Origin: Candidatus Woesearchaeota archaeon
GTDB lineage: Archaea; Nanobdellota; Nanobdellia; Woesearchaeales; UBA10216
Assembly (NCBI GenBank): GCA_016180085.1
Contig: JACPBX010000007.1
Location: 1-53,745, forward strand
Length of the DNA: 53,745 nucleotides
Reading direction: 5' to 3'
Shown here: positions 16,947-27,600 of the stretch, piece after piece
Layout of the letters: every line of letters begins with the position of its first letter
Numbering within the stretch: the stretch's first letter is position 1
The notes under the pieces: generated by a model
What the model was told of the DNA's origin: nothing
Databases searched by the model: none
Seen by the model: the letters and a program-made list of their open reading frames with translations, nothing else
Translations under genes and position numbers: made by a program

Positions 16947-19058
16947 TCACTGGAACCTTTTAAGCTCTTTTTCTATCTTGAACTTATCTTCGATATACGC
17001 TTTGGTGCTTACTATGCCTGCCGAGAAGCTTTGCTCGAGGACCCTGAGCTTCTTGTCAAGCTCCTCCCTGCTAACAGAAGATGATGGGGCTTCCGGCTTT
17101 TCTTCTTTCTCTGTAGTCTCTGCTGTAGCCTGTTTGGCTTCTGCTGGCTTGGCTTCGATGACTTTTGTTTCAACGCCCTTTCCTTTCTCAATTACAGCAG
17201 GCAGGGTTGGCACTGAAGGCTTCCTTCCAAACCGGGCAGGCAGGATTCTGGCAAGCCTCTCGCCAAATAGGCCTTTCCGCATCCCTGTCCCTCCCCCAAC
17301 TCCGCCACCAGCACCTGCTCCAGCAACAGCAACATGCCTGTGCGGCAGGTGGTGGGAAACTATCTCTACGACCGAGATTAGGCTGAGCAGTGATGTAAGG
17401 GCGAGTAGCGCCATTATTGCCATGAAGATAATGTTGGTTTCAGTAAAGCCCTTTGCGCCAAGCTGGATTGGGCTGAGGACCTCAAAGGTGTCGCTTCCAA
17501 CAGCTACAGCAGTTTTATTCAGCATGAGCTCAGCAAACACGTAATACTGGCCTGGCCTTGCGGACCTCGGCACTTCAAGGACGCCAGTTACGCTCGCCCT
17601 TGTCTCAACAGCGACTGTCTGCTGCTTGCTCGTTATCAGGGTGTCTTCATAATCCTTTATGCCGTATACGACAGTAACGTCAAACCTTCCGGCTCCTATC
17701 AGGTTGAACATTGCAATGTCTGCAACCACAGACTCACCGGGAAGCACTGATTTTGTTTTTGGGTTTATGCTCACAAGGGCATCGAACAGGCTCTTTAGAG
17801 GAACGACTTGTATCAGGACGTTAACCACTAGCTTATCCCAGTCTCCTTTGGCAATTATCTTGCCAGAATAGGGGCCTGGCTGTGTTTCCTTGCTGACAAG
17901 GACAAGCAAACCGATTGTACGGGATTCTCCTGGTTTCAGTTCTATGTAAGATGTGTCGAGCGATACGAAGCTGCCAATCTTTTCTGCGGTTATGTCAAGC
18001 TTGAGCGTCTTCTCGCCGGTATTCGTTAGCGTGAAAGAAGCTTTTTTGAATTCACCAGGCATGATAAATACAGTTATGAGTTCATCAGAAGCATGAATAA
18101 CGAGCGCATGCTTCGCAGCAGGCGCTTCTTCGGCAGCAGGCGTAACATTAGTCTTCACTGTCGCTACGCCTCCTCCACCTCCCCCACCACCGCCTCCGCC
18201 ACCGCTAGTGGTTGATGACGCTTCCGGGCATGCCGAGGACTCTGAAGGCTTGCTGTTCGTTGTGCCGCAGTGGTTGGAGTCAGTGCATGTCCTGGTGCCG
18301 CACTGCTGTGCAGAATCAGACCAGCCTGTGCAGCTCCAGCTTTCAGTGCAGCTAAGGGCTCCCTCAAGCTTGAACAGCACGGTTGATGTGCTGAAGTTGT
18401 CAAACGTTGCTGTGCCACTGGCAACCCTGAGGTTAAACTCAACAGTCTTGTCAACGAACTCCGAGCCGTTGTACCAGAGAAGCGTATAGAACGAGAAGCT
18501 GGTGTTGACTTCTATGCTCGCAGAAGCGTTTTCAAAGCTGTTGTCTGACTCGACTGTGATGTTTTTCTGGAATTTGGTTGAATTCACAAACTCAGCAGAT
18601 TGCGAAAGCGATGGAGGGGCCGCATCGAATATGATTGTTACTGTCTCGGCAGACAGGTTTGCCTCCCACGTCAGCTGGCCTCCGGAAATGGTTATGTTCT
18701 TTACCACGCCGCTTTCGTTTACCTTTACGTTTGTTATCTTCTTCCACGAGGTTGGGATGCTTATGGTAAGGTTTTGCAGCCCTGTGCCGTTATAGCTCAT
18801 TGGCAGCTGGATTGAAATGTTCGTACCGTTGACAGAAGGCGTGGAATTTTGGGTTGGCTGTGACTGGTTAATCACAACCGGCGGTATGGTTATGCCAACG
18901 TTGACTGTTGCAGCTGCGCTTACATCGGTAGAGCCCGTGATAATGCCGGCAGCTGCCAGAAGCAGCAGCAATATTAGAAACGCAGCACGTGCCGGCTCTG
19001 CATTCTCTGCATTATGTCCAGCATGCCTTGCTTTACCTGAACAGCAGTTTTTTGCCAT
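16947..19058 (-). CDS. Surface protein: PGF-pre-PGF-like domain, poly-Gly linker, Ig-like domains, C-terminal TM
   Basis: NLTISIPTSWKKITNVKVNESGVVKN...; CTESWSCTGWSD; GGGGGGGGGGGG; internal MAKNCC start preferred over 19097. Confidence 0.75.
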   Translation of the reverse strand: MAKNCCSGKARHAGHNAENAEPARAAFLILLLLLAAAGIITGSTDVSAAATVNVGITIPPVVINQSQPTQNSTPSVNGTNISIQLPMSYNGTGLQNLTISIPTSWKKITNVKVNESGVVKNITISGGQLTWEANLSAETVTIIFDAAPPSLSQSAEFVNSTKFQKNITVESDNSFENASASIEVNTSFSFYTLLWYNGSEFVDKTVEFNLRVASGTATFDNFSTSTVLFKLEGALSCTESWSCTGWSDSAQQCGTRTCTDSNHCGTTNSKPSESSACPEASSTTSGGGGGGGGGGGGVATVKTNVTPAAEEAPAAKHALVIHASDELITVFIMPGEFKKASFTLTNTGEKTLKLDITAEKIGSFVSLDTSYIELKPGESRTIGLLVLVSKETQPGPYSGKIIAKGDWDKLVVNVLIQVVPLKSLFDALVSINPKTKSVLPGESVVADIAMFNLIGAGRFDVTVVYGIKDYEDTLITSKQQTVAVETRASVTGVLEVPRSARPGQYYVFAELMLNKTAVAVGSDTFEVLSPIQLGAKGFTETNIIFMAIMALLALTSLLSLISVVEIVSHHLPHRHVAVAGAGAGGGVGGGTGMRKGLFGERLARILPARFGRKPSVPTLPAVIEKGKGVETKVIEAKPAEAKQATAETTEKEEKPEAPSSSVSREELDKKLRVLEQSFSAGIVSTKAYIEDKFKIEKELKRFQ

Positions 19059-19647
19059 GTTTCCCTTTTTTCCTTTTGTGAATTCTGTACGCCGCATAGG
19101 CTATCACAATCAGGATGATAACCACCCACATCTTCCCTGTTTCCTGGAGGTAATAGCCCAGGTAGAACTTGTCAGAATTCTTCTCTATCTTCACCTTGAA
19201 CTTAAGGCTTACCCCAGGCAGCAGGGAAACTATCCCGCCGGGCTCTGACGTTAGCGGCTTGACGCTATACCTGACCTCGTAAACATCTCCAACCCTTGCG
19301 CTGTCAGGCACTGTTATGTTGATGGTTACCTTGGTGTCAACGCTGCCGGCTGGCAGGATATAGACATCTTTGGGATCAACTATCCTTGCTATGTCGCCAT
19401 TGCTGCTTACATCTACTTTAACAGGCACGTCCTCTTCATCAACATTCTGCAGGGTAATCGTGAACATGGCTGAGCCGCCATCCTCTGCAAGCTCCATGGT
19501 GTTTTTTTCAAGGAAAGGCGATGAAACGCCAAGCGCCCCTGCCTCAAGCGGCATTGTCGCAAGGGCAGCCAGAGAAACGGCAAACACAAGGGCTATTGCT
19601 GCGGAAATAAGGGAAAAAAACGGGTGTTGCCTCATGACATGCTTCAT
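19033..19647 (-). CDS. Membrane-anchored Ig-like domain protein
   Basis: Signal peptide, beta-sandwich-like sequence, C-terminal TM and basic tail. Confidence 0.75.
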   Translation of the reverse strand: MKHVMRQHPFFSLISAAIALVFAVSLAALATMPLEAGALGVSSPFLEKNTMELAEDGGSAMFTITLQNVDEEDVPVKVDVSSNGDIARIVDPKDVYILPAGSVDTKVTINITVPDSARVGDVYEVRYSVKPLTSEPGGIVSLLPGVSLKFKVKIEKNSDKFYLGYYLQETGKMWVVIILIVIAYAAYRIHKRKKGKHGKKLLFR

Positions 19648-19707
19648 AACATCCTAAAATAAGGTGGCGCATTTATAACTTTTACTGCGTTTGCTATGCT
19701 TTTGCCT

Positions 19708-20652
19708 TTACTCTGTCCATACTTCCCATGCGCGCGATGAGTTGTAGGTTACTCCTGAGCTCAGGCCCTTGTTGCTGGGCACGTCTATGTAGATGTAAAG
19801 TGTCCTGTTTCCTAGCCTGTCACCCTCGTTTGTTGTCTTGTGAGGCAGCGTTGCCGATAGTGGGCCGTTACTGTCTGTAACATTCATTGGAGTTGCGTTT
19901 ACCATGCTATCACCAAATCCTGAGCTTGACGATTGTGTTGCGTTGATGCTGAAGTTGCCGCCTCCCAGCTTGAAGAAGTCTGTCAGGCTGGCGTTCAGGT
20001 CGTAGGGCGTAACGTTAATCTGGGTGAAGTCAAAGTTGCCTGTGTTGTTTATGACTATGCCAACTTCCTTGTTGGTGTCGCCAAGGTTGGCGCTTGTGAT
20101 TGACGAGTTCAGCATGAGCTTGAATGCTGAAAGGCTGCCTACGCTCACGTTATGGCCTGCGCCGTTGTTGTTGTTTCCGGCGCTTAGCGAGTCATTGAAG
20201 GCAATAGAGCCTGCATTGTCAGCTGCAGTCAGGTTAATGCTCCAGATTGTGGTTGCGTTGTTGAAGTAGCTGAATGCGACCATGCAGCTGTAAGTCCTTG
20301 TTGTTGAGCTTGCATCCTGTGTCACACAATTGCCGCTGTCATTGGTCAGGGTTATGCCGTTATAGGTTATGTTAACGCGCGATTTGGTATTGTCGATGTT
20401 CGCGGTTCCGTCAGCGTCTGTCACATTAAAGTTTACAGTGAACTGGGTCTTGCCTCCGTCTGTCAGCGATACTGTGCCATTCAGGGCGACACTGCCGTTA
20501 AAAACAACAGGCGCTGTGTTTCCAGTACTGACAGCGATATACAAGGAGTACGGCCCAACACGCGCAGCAACAGCACCGCCAACAAGAACCAGCAAGAAGA
20601 CAATAGCAGGAACATAAATATCCCTAAGACGCCCCTCTTTTAACCAATCCAT
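19708..20652 (-). CDS. Secreted protein paralogous to the C-terminus of the 2494-aa protein
   Basis: Shares NTGNFDFTQINVTPYDLNASLTD, NRTLYIYIDVPSNKGLSSGVTYN and terminal WEVWTE with ORF 21653. Confidence 0.8.
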   Translation of the reverse strand: MDWLKEGRLRDIYVPAIVFLLVLVGGAVAARVGPYSLYIAVSTGNTAPVVFNGSVALNGTVSLTDGGKTQFTVNFNVTDADGTANIDNTKSRVNITYNGITLTNDSGNCVTQDASSTTRTYSCMVAFSYFNNATTIWSINLTAADNAGSIAFNDSLSAGNNNNGAGHNVSVGSLSAFKLMLNSSITSANLGDTNKEVGIVINNTGNFDFTQINVTPYDLNASLTDFFKLGGGNFSINATQSSSSGFGDSMVNATPMNVTDSNGPLSATLPHKTTNEGDRLGNRTLYIYIDVPSNKGLSSGVTYNSSRAWEVWTE

Positions 20653-21048
20653 CTCTGTAACCTGTTTTAGCGTGATTTATCGGCATTCATGACCATATGC
20701 TGCTATACACATCTTTAGTTTGATATACGCATCACTATATTAATCTACCCTTCTTTGCAACAATCCATATTTAAACTTTTGGATATTCACCATGGTTAAC
20801 TCGGAACGCGCTAAAGACCAGTTCAAAAGCCATTCAATATCAGTTCAATGTGCTAGGTCACTCGTTCTTACTTCTACACACATAACAAGTAATTTTACAT
20901 TTTTATTAGGTATTAATTAGCAAAACATTTATAATTAAAACATACAAGATAAGCTATTTCTGAGAGGCAGCCTTTGACAGAAAACTTTAAAAACAACACA
21001 AATTAGGTTAAAATACATACATTATAGGACAATAATAGGACTTCCTAG

Positions 21049-21669
21049 ATGAAAAAGTCTGGAAAAAGAGGCGTTGGCAGGCGTTTTGCTAGCGATGCCT
21101 CTCCTTCTTCTCCTCAGAAATACCATCCAGCCCTGGTTTCTTCCCGGATAATAAAAAGAGCTGTTGAGGAGCTCTGCGCAAGGCTTGGCTTGAGCGAGGA
21201 GCAGGTTGTCAGGCTGCTTGAGGAAAGGGGCGAGGCAATCCATATCCCTGTTTCTATATTTTCTAATACAAAGCTTAGCGGCCTTGAGCTCGTCTGCAAA
21301 TACCTGAAAGAAGAGCTCAGCATCCATTTCTCGGAAATTTCAAAGCTGTTGAACAGGGATTACAGGACTGTCTGGACAACCTACTCAATAGCCAGCAAGA
21401 AGCACAAAGGAGCGCTTTCTGTTCCCAGGAGCAAATACTTCTTTCCAACATTAATTCTGACAGACAGGAGGCTGAGTGTTCTCGAGGCAATTGTTTCCTA
21501 CCTGAAAGATGAGCTTGGGCTGCGGTTCACCGAGATAGGCAGCGAGCTGCACCGCGACCAGCGCAACATCTGGACGGTTTACAGGCGAGCCAAGAGGAAA
21601 CTGGCCGCATCTGCTGGAGAGAAATCAGGAAAATCAGGTCCAGAAGGAGAAGATGAAAATACCAAGTGA
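21049..21669 (+). CDS. Tandem-duplicated HTH-like DNA-binding protein
   Basis: Two repeats: LSGLELVCKYLKEELSIHFSEISKLLNRDYRTVWTTYSIASKK and LSVLEAIVSYLKDELGLRFTEIGSELHRDQRNIWTVYRRAKRK. Confidence 0.75.
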   Translation: MKKSGKRGVGRRFASDASPSSPQKYHPALVSSRIIKRAVEELCARLGLSEEQVVRLLEERGEAIHIPVSIFSNTKLSGLELVCKYLKEELSIHFSEISKLLNRDYRTVWTTYSIASKKHKGALSVPRSKYFFPTLILTDRRLSVLEAIVSYLKDELGLRFTEIGSELHRDQRNIWTVYRRAKRKLAASAGEKSGKSGPEGEDENTK

Positions 21670-24600
21670 GTTTGAACTGCGAAGCAGGCTTGAAGCCCTG
21701 CAGCGAGCCAGGGAAGGCTGCGAAGAGCGCAAGATAGAGCTCTTCAAAGCTATCAACAAGCTCAAGCAGGACCTGCAGGAAGGGCTGATAGGTGAGCAGC
21801 GCTACAATGCTGAGATTGCAAAGCTGCCGAAAAGCCCGCAGCAGATAATCTCAGACTGCAACAGCGAGATTGCTGCAATAGATGTAGACATTGACTCGTG
21901 CAGGGAACAGCTGAGCAGCCTGCGTGAGGATAAGAAGAATGAGAGAATCAGGACTGCCGTCATCCTTGCGGCGCTGCTGCTTTTCAGCGTTGGCTTGCCG
22001 CTGCTTACCATAAAGCTGACAGGGTTTGTTGTAAGTGAGGAGGTAACGGCTTACACCCAGGACATCACAACAAACTTCACAGCATCACAGACCTTTGCGC
22101 TGAACATTGAAAGAACCGGAGGCGTTGGTGAGCTTAGAAGCCTGCTGCTTGGAGGAAAGCTTATCGGGGATGGAAAGGCAAGGGTTTACCTGGAAAGAGG
22201 CACTGAGCGCTACCTGATACTTAACGAGTCTGCGATTAAGGAAAAGGGCGTGACAAGCGCAAAGGCCCTGACTTCAATAACAGGTCGTGCAGTAGAAGAA
22301 GTCAAGGAAGCAAAGGCTGGAAAGCCGGAGGAAGCCAAAGAAAAGGCGAAGGAAGAAAAGACAAAAGAGCTGGGTAAAGAAGAAACTGCAGAGAACGCAA
22401 CGCAAATACCATTATCGAACGAAACAGAAGCCAATGCGACATCTGAAAATGCCACAGCCGAGATTACGTTGCCTGCTCCAGAACAGGAAGCAGCCTTGCA
22501 GAATGAAACTCAGAACTTGACGCAGAACGAAACCCTGAACCAGACACAGCCGCCAGAGGCAGAGCCTGAGCTGCCGCCTGAGCTGCCTTCTGCTATTGAA
22601 GTTGAGAAAGCAATAAACGTCAGCTTGGCTTACAAGTCGGGCACAATCTTTGATGCCAATGACGATGGCATAGAGCTTGACATCCTGGCAATAGACTTCA
22701 CAGTTGAGGGCACAAACTTCAGCTGGGATGCTGACCAGTCCAAGCTGTGCACGAGGTGGGTAACGCACTCAATTGATGACAACTCCGACAGCTCAATCTG
22801 CCATGGCAGCGCCGAGTGCTGCGCCCTGGTTGAGCTGACTCCGTTTGAGGAGAACTGGGATACACCCTTAGATGTTTTCGTTGGAAGGTATGGCGCAACC
22901 TACAACAACACGGTAAGCAGCCAGGTTATCTTTGCCAATTACAGTCTGGACCCTGAAAACGTTTACTCGGAGATATACTACAGCGAATTCAGCAGCCTGC
23001 CTGCAAAGTTCGCTACTGTTCCTCCGCTTGAAGGAGGCATCATGAATGAAACAAACAAAACCGTTGCTGTTACTGAGTTCAGCAACGTGTGCGTTGAAAC
23101 TTGCTCCTTATCCGGAATTGCTGGCTTGAACCTCAGCGAATACACCTTGGTTATTGAGGTTGAAAACGCCACATTAACGCTTAGCAACGTGACTTACACA
23201 TTGGCAAAGGTTACTGAGATTGACATAGAACCGCCAATAGTGACAATTACTCAGCCGAGAAACACAACATACACTGAAACAATAGCTTCAGGTGAAGTTA
23301 GAAATACCACAACGCTGAGGCTTGACTTCACAGTAAACGAACCAGCAAACTCAGTATGGTACTCGCTGAACAGCCAGGACAGCGTGACCATCGCCACGGA
23401 CACAGCCGCAGGCACAACAGCCACAACAATTACAGCAGCTAATGGAACAAACACGCTGCTGCTGTTTGCCAATGACACTTCCGGCAACGTTGGCTATGCT
23501 GTTGCTGAGTTTTTCGTGAACATCACAGCCGTGCCAATAGTAGTAATAGACTTAGAGCCTCCGATAATAAACATCTCATCGCCGCTGCCGAACGCAACAT
23601 ACAACACAACCTTTGTTCCATTGAGCTTCGCGCTTAGCGAGCCTGCAACAGTGAGCTACTTCCTCAACCTACAGAATAAGACTGAAATAGCTTCCAATGT
23701 GACTTTGGCTGCCGAGGAGGGAAGAAACCGCTTGTTGCTGCTCGCAACAGACATTGCCGGAAACGTCGCCCATGAGTCTATTGTGTTCTTCGTGAACACC
23801 AGCAACGTAACAGCAGCAAACATTACAGTCAATATTACGCCGCTGCTGAAGTCAAAGAAATCGCACTTCAAGCTTGGCGAAGATGCTGAGCTTGAGTTTG
23901 AGTACATCCAGAAGAAAGAGCTTGTGAAGGCTGGGAAGTGGAAGGACGGGTACGAGGCTTACGAGGACGAAGATGATTATGAGGAATTCCTTGAAACTGT
24001 TTCTGCTGCTAAGAAATCAGCGGTTGAACAGGCTATAGCTGCTGAAAAGGCAAAGCCCAAGCGCAGGCAGGTCGGCGAATGGGCAGCGCCAAACGAAACG
24101 ATAACAGCGCAGCTATTTGACAGCGAAGGAAGGGAAGTGGGCATTGGCGCAGAAATAGAGGAGCTAAGGGAGGGCAGATTCGGCATTAAGCTGCCAAAGC
24201 AGAGAGCATTCAAGGCCGGGTTATACACGTTAATGCTTAGCTTTACAAAAGATGGCACAATTTACACCGAACAACAAGACTTCACCTGGGGAGTCCTTGC
24301 CATTAACACGAACAAGTCAATCTTCCTGCCGAATGAGGATGCGTTCGTTGCGATGGCTGTGCTTGATGACCAAGGGCACATGGTGTGCGATGCTGACGTA
24401 ACATTGACCATTACAGACCCGGCAGGCGAAGCAGCAACGTTAACAACAACGAACAGCGAAATAAGCGTTTCAGACGAGTGCAAGGTTCTAGGCGTAACCA
24501 ACCTGCCGGACTACTACACAACCTACAAAGTTAAAGGAGCTGGAACTTACGTGATGAACCTCACAGCAGCAACTGCTAACGGCGTAAGGACAATACTTGA

Positions 24601-27600
24601 CAACTTCACAGTCCAAAGCCAAGTTGACTTTGACGTTGCAAGAGCAGGCCCAACCAGAATATATCCGCCAGTGCCTTACACGATGAACTTTACCGTAACT
24701 GCCAGCGACAGCTACAACGGCCAAATAACAGAATTTGTTCCCGCTTCATTTGTAATAGCGCCGCAGGACGGCTTAACCGTTGCAACAGCTGCCGGTGCAA
24801 AGGTGCTGACGTGGAACAAGGCGCTGAAGAAGGGCGAAACAGCCAGCTTCTACTACCAGTTTGACGCCCCTGACATAAGCCCCGAGTTCTACGTCTTAGG
24901 TGAATTGGGAATAGGAGCGTGGAAGGAAGCAAGGCAGTGGCAGATAGCATCAGACCTTGTTCCTGCCCAAGACGTTAACTTCACAACCCCCGATGCGGCA
25001 GCCCCGGGCATGAACATAATTGTCCAGTTTGTGGGTGCAAGCTTTAACGATTCAGAGATTGTCAAATTAAACGTAAGCTCCTCTGTCATCTTCGTTGGCC
25101 AGCCTATTGTGTCCAATGAGAGCGGGCATGCGAACATAAGCGGCAAGGTTTTGACAGTGCCTTTCTTCATCAACGCCTCTGCCGCTAACCAGGACGTTCA
25201 GGTAAACGTTTCCGGAAAACAGGTGAATGGTGTGTTCAAAATAATCACGCCGGCACCTCAAAGCGGCAACTTTACTGGCCTGAGCGGAAATCGGGTGCTT
25301 GGCAACGTTTCGAATGGCAACAGGACAAAAGGGGGAACAATTGTCCTTGACTCTCTGATAATACCGTCAGGGCTTACTGTCACCATAAACCTGTCTGATT
25401 CAAACACTGCAAAACAAGGCGACCAGGGCTACCTGCCTGCGGTGCTGGTTGTTGACGGGCCTGTGGATATTCAGGGAATATTGAGCGTTAATGGTTCTGA
25501 TGCTGGAGCAGTAAGCGGAGATATTGGAGGCCAGGGTGGAGATGGAGGCCCAGGCGGTGGAGGCGGAGGGGCAGGAGGAGGAGACATAGCAACGCAAAAC
25601 AGGGGAGGCCATGGCTTTACAGGAGGTGGGGGAGGCTCATGCGAAGGTGACCAGGCTCTATGTATTGAAGGCAAGGGTGGGAACGGCACTGGCACTCAAG
25701 GCGGAAACGCAACACAAACAGGCGCTGCCACATCCGGTTGGGGAGGCGATGGCGGTAATTCAACAACACCGTACGCAGTTGGTGCCACAGGCGGAAAAGG
25801 CGACGGCGTTGACGGCTCAGGAGGAGGAGGAGGCACTGGCTTCTTCTTCGGCACCAGCGGAAAAGGCGGTGTGGATACTACTGACGCAGAAGGCGCAGGA
25901 GGATTTGGAGGAGGAGGAGGCTCGTTCGCTGATGCAGGCGGAGGCGGTGGCTACGGCACAGCAGGCGTAACCCTCACCGGTGGCGGCGGCAGTGTTTACG
26001 GCAATGCGCAGATTGTTCCTTTAACAGGCGGCTCAGGCGGTGGAGGAGGAGGAGCTACAAGCTCAGCAGGCGGAGGCGGTGGAGGAGGAGGAGGGGCAGT
26101 CCTTATCATTGCTTCTGGAAACGTGAGCGTTTCAGGAACAGTTGCATCAATTGGCGGAGCTGGCAGCTCAAACACAGCTGATACTGCTGGTGAAGGTGAT
26201 GGTGGAGGAGGCTCTGGCGGGGCAATTGTCATTCAGTCATCAAACGTTTCAGTAACCGGCACCTTAACAACTCTTAATGGAACTTCAGGAGTAACCGCCG
26301 CGCCTGCTGGCGCTGGCAGAGTGAGGGTTGACGGCTTGGGCGACACAAGCGCCTTCGCAGGAGAGACAATTTCCGGAAGCAACTATACGGGCCCTGCAAT
26401 CAAGGAAGTTACAAGCACAAGCGTAATTGGCGTGGCAAACATAACCTCCGACGTACGGGTTATCGTGCAGAACCTGTCAAACAGCAACAGCTCGTTCTCA
26501 GGCACAACAGACACAGCTGGCAGCTTTAACATTGCAGTTACATGGTACACGGGCACGAATTTCATCACTGTTATCCAGAATACCAGCACGGCAAGCGACG
26601 TGGTTTCTGTCCACAGTTCTGCTGCCTTGGCAACATACTTTTATACTCCGCCGCCTTCGGACACAACGGTCCCGGACGTCGCCATCATAGTTCCCAGACG
26701 CGCAGACCTGAACAACACCAACATCTCAGGAAATTTCGTGATTAACGCCTCAGTCAACGACTCGGCGAGCAATGTGCTCCAGGTAAACCTGACAATTTAC
26801 AACCACACAGGCAACGTTACCAAGCTTGTGCCGATGAACATAAGCACAGGCACCAGGCTGAGCGGCTACTGGAACAAGACCTTCGACAGCACAACCTTGC
26901 CGGATGGACGCTACAACTTAAGCGTCAACGCAACAGACTCGGCAGCAACTCCAAACACTGCCATATCAGCAAACGTTTCAATAACAATAGACAATACCAA
27001 GCCTAACGCGACAATAGTCAACCCGCTGAACAACACAAACATCTCAGCAACAATGCTAATCAACGCCTCAGTCAACGACTCGCTCAGCAAGGTGTTCAAC
27101 GTGACATTCATGCTGTACAACAATACGGTAAACGCCACAGGCTGGCTCCTTGCAACCAATGGCGCAAACACCATAGACCAGGGCTACTGGAACACAACAT
27201 TCAACACAACAACTATCCGGGAAGCAGCATACAACATAACCATCAACGCGACAGACTTCTCAGGAAACCAGCTTGTCCTGAACCTGTCAACTGTAATAAT
27301 AGACAACACCAGGCCTAACGCCACAACTCTCTTGCCAGCCAACCAAAGCAACCTGAGCGGAACAGTGACAATCAGGGCAGGAGCCAACGACTCCCTGACA
27401 GGCATTCTCAACGTGACGTTCCAGTTCAGGAACAGCACAAACCAGACCAGCAGGGAACTTGCAACATTAAACACAGGAACCATCTACGCTGGAGAGTGGA
27501 CAGCAACTTACAACACAGCGCAGCTTGCAGACGGCAAATACAACATAACGTTCAACGCAACAGACTTCGCTGGCAGCAGCAACGTAACAGACGCAGGCAA

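Noticed and set aside
25530-26230. GGAGGN-rich tandem repeats as a CRISPR or satellite
   Set aside because: No regular spacer/repeat period; they encode a Gly-rich protein domain in frame.
25471-26232. Minus-strand proline-rich ORFs
   Set aside because: They are mirror translations of the Gly-rich coding region (GGN codons) of the giant plus-strand protein.
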